A DNA stretch of 64,000 nucleotides from Beta vulgaris subsp. vulgaris (lineage: Eukaryota; Streptophyta; Magnoliopsida; Caryophyllales; Amaranthaceae): NCBI RefSeq assembly GCF_026745355.1, contig NC_079210.1, positions 24,330,798-24,394,797 on the forward strand. Direction: 5' to 3'. A program made the position numbers and the translations under genes. The notes below the pieces were generated by a model, which was given only the letters and a program-made list of their open reading frames with translations, was not told where the DNA came from and searched no databases. Below are positions 61,819 to 64,000 of the stretch, piece after piece; position 1 is the first letter of the stretch, and every line of letters begins with the position of its first letter.

Positions 61819-63734
61819 ATGAGTTATTACAAGCCATCTTTTGTGCTAATACTAGTTACATTTATCGCTATTGTAAGTTTTCTTCACTCTATTCTTTATT
61901 TACTTTGCAATTAGGATATTAATTAATAATAATAACGATCGTATTATAAAATGTATCTAGTAGGATTTCATAACTCAATATGATTTAATATTTATACTTA
62001 TATAAATGCAACTTGTATAGATATACTAAAATTAAAGATGATTAAATTCTTTTGAAACACAATATTACCCGATCAAATTGATTAATTACGTTTGATATTG
62101 ATAATTGTTTTACCTTTCAATCGTCTTTGTTAAGAACTCGCCATGCTACCCCTAATCATATATATGTTATTTTATGTAATTTTTTCATGCTTTTGATATT
62201 GAAATTTTCTTATCTTTTCCCACTTAATTCAAATGTATGGCCCAAAAGTACTTATATATCAAGAAGTCGGGAAGTTTAAGATTTGACCAAGGTCCTCCTC
62301 CAAATTATACGTTCAATTTTAGAGAAATTGTATTAAACTACGTATATTTCCATTCAAGATTTGCAATTTGCAATTATGTTTTGGACTTTAAATTTCTTTG
62401 CTACGTTACTATTTAATTACTTACCGCTATTTCTCATAACATATATTTATCATTTATCTGTTTGAATTTTCTTTTTGTAGCAGTTGGCTTTCCCACTTAG
62501 CAATGGAGCTCCGTCACCTGAAGAAATATATTGGAAAATTAAAGTAGGCGATATCCCTATGCCAAAACCTTTGAAGGATAGCTTGCATCTAGGTAAACTT
62601 TTGAATCAAATTAAACCTATCATAGTCCCAAGTATATGACAAAGTAACTCATAATTTCACTTCTTGTTATCCTTTTTGTTTATGTACAAGTAGTAATTAC
62701 AAATACATATTCTTATGGATAATATTGCTGTGACTTCCCCTCAACAAAAAAAATGTTGCTGTGACTTTTTCATACTTTCTGAAATTTTGACTTTTCGATT
62801 TTTGAACTCACCTAAAAAAGGTTTTTGTTTTTTAAAAAAATTACTCTAGAATTTATTTCTCTAAATCTAATTTTTAGTCAAACTAAACATAGACTACTCT
62901 GTCCACTATACTACAAACTCTAATTTTATTTTGTCCTCTTTCATAGGGCCAAATGAAAGAGTTGTGAAACTCAACTCGAATTACAAACAGGATTTTGGTA
63001 CACATGAAGCTCTATTGTATGTTTGGGGAGGACAAGTTAATAAAACTCAAATTCCGCAAGATGGTCGAGTGATATATTTCAAAGATGATATATTGTCAAA
63101 AGTAGGAGTTAAAATGAAGTTGCACTTCAAGAAAATCAATATTGAAGCCAAGTTTTTGCCATTGCATGTTGCAAAAATCATGCCTACTACATCGGACAAA
63201 TTTCAAGTGATCCTAAATCTTCTTTATGTGAATCCTAAATCAATTTTAGCTCAAGATATCGAGTTGATGATGAAAAAATGTGAAGAAAAAGGTGTCAAAG
63301 GTGAGATAAGGAATTGTGCTAATTCATTGGAAGGTATGGTTGACTATGTTACGTCACTATTAAATTTTGAAAAAAATAAGTTGGTTGTAGCGTCCACGGA
63401 GGAGGATTATTGTATCCTTTTGGAATACACTATTCAAAAAGTACAACTATTAGGAAGTCACAGTGTGGTATGTCATAAAATAAGGAATCCATTTGCTGTG
63501 TTTCTTTGTCATAGCATAAAGAATACTAATTTATACAATGTTTCTTTGGTTCGCGATAACGGGAAGCAAACGGCGGCATTTGCAATTTGTCATAAGGACA
63601 CTTCTTTTTGGAATCCAAGACATTATGCCTTTGAGTTTCTTAACACCAAGCCGGGTGGGAAGCCTATATGTCATTTTGTTTGTGCAGAAGCAATAGTTTG
63701 GTATAGGCTGCCAAAAAATAAAGGCAATGAATAA
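61819..63734 (+). CDS. BURP-domain protein (USP/BNM2-like, secreted)
   Basis: Exons 61819-61872, 62481-62592 and 62947-63734 join to 317 residues. Residues 1-22 (MSYYKPSFVLILVTFIAI, then QLAF) form a signal peptide split by intron 1. A short segment EIYWKIKVGDIPMPKPLKDS is the USP-type conserved stretch. The BURP domain runs from about residue 107 (FKDD) to 311. The family signature CH-X10-CH-X25-CH-X25-CH is exact, with Cys at 231, 243, 270 and 297, plus NCANSLEGMVDYVTS and SFWNPRHYAFEFL. BURP proteins go to the wall, vacuole or seed storage compartments; some are copper-dependent peptide cyclases. Family membership is certain, but the precise role is not. There is no long repeat region between the signal and BURP parts, unlike RD22 or PG-beta. 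Intron 1 ends in a tandem acceptor. Confidence 0.93.
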
Positions 63735-63805
63735 GGAGTGTGTCTTAAGTATAAACACCAAGCTGGGTGAGAAGCATATATGTCATTTTATTTGTATAGA
63801 AGCTC
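63640..63805 (+). repeat. Local duplication of the BURP 3' end
   Basis: The stretch aacaccaagccgggtggga through catttt(g/a)tttgt(g/a)(c/t)agaagc within the last part of the CDS (about 63642-63692) is repeated after the stop codon (about 63752-63802), with about six differences. The second copy is untranslated. Confidence 0.75.
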
Positions 63806-64000
63806 TTCATATCATATAATAAATATGAATCATTTATGTTCATGAAAGAAGAAAGGGATTTTTTACCCATTCAAGAGACAAAAGATGGAAAATGAACAAA
63901 TAACATTAGCTCATAACTTTCAGTTCATTTGCAGACTTCATTTTAGCTTATGTAAAGTGATTAATAATTCAGTTATTACAAGCTTAAAATTTTCTGATTT

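Overview
This is a repeat-dense piece of a plant nuclear genome. It has intron-rich genes with GT-AG splicing, a plant BURP protein, a plant-type M1 aminopeptidase and an eS24 ribosomal protein gene. The DNA between them is packed with plant transposons: Tat/Retand-like Ty3-gypsy, Ty1-copia, CACTA, MULE, Stowaway, Tourist and hAT MITEs, and a truncated LINE. A eudicot is likely. Caryophyllales is a guess from the Retand-like gypsy element and the overall style, and the sequence does not prove it.

Layout. 0-3.45 kb: end of a CACTA element, a Stowaway-like MITE and a small four-pass membrane protein gene (minus strand). 3.45-17.35 kb: an old, defective Tat-type gypsy element in minus orientation with an antisense accessory ORF. 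One CACTA element sits in its left LTR and another in its internal region. 17.9-19.1 kb: a MULE with a perfect 9-bp target duplication and a GC-rich core. 21.7-23.6 kb: a broken copia pol. 25.4-27.8 kb: a five-exon eS24 gene (minus). 28.1-29.5 kb: a 5'-truncated LINE containing a hAT MITE. 30.1-33.3 kb: a third internal CACTA element containing a solo LTR. 35.1-37.7 kb: GC-rich and tandemly repeated DNA ending in a recognisable 5.8S rRNA fragment, probably decayed rDNA. 38.9-45.8 kb: a 29-exon M1 (PepN-type) aminopeptidase (minus) whose exons join in frame to 888 residues, including micro-exons of 19, 5 and 12 nt. 46-51.7 kb: the upstream region with a (TA)n-flanked element, a microsatellite, a SINE-like tRNA remnant and a 0.7-kb tandem duplication. 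51.7-58.0 kb: a CACTA element carrying a full-length but inactive copia element with 5-bp target duplications. 61.8-63.7 kb: a three-exon BURP gene (plus) with a MITE in its 5' leader.

The four intact-looking genes are unrelated housekeeping or wall/seed-type genes, with no operon-like or pathway relationship. The window's main interest is its stacked transposition history, readable from target-site duplications, together with the CACTA families whose ends are arrays of short hairpins, the 5.8S relic, and the micro-exon chain. All coordinates and exon joins were read by eye. Family names rest on remembered motifs and no search was run.
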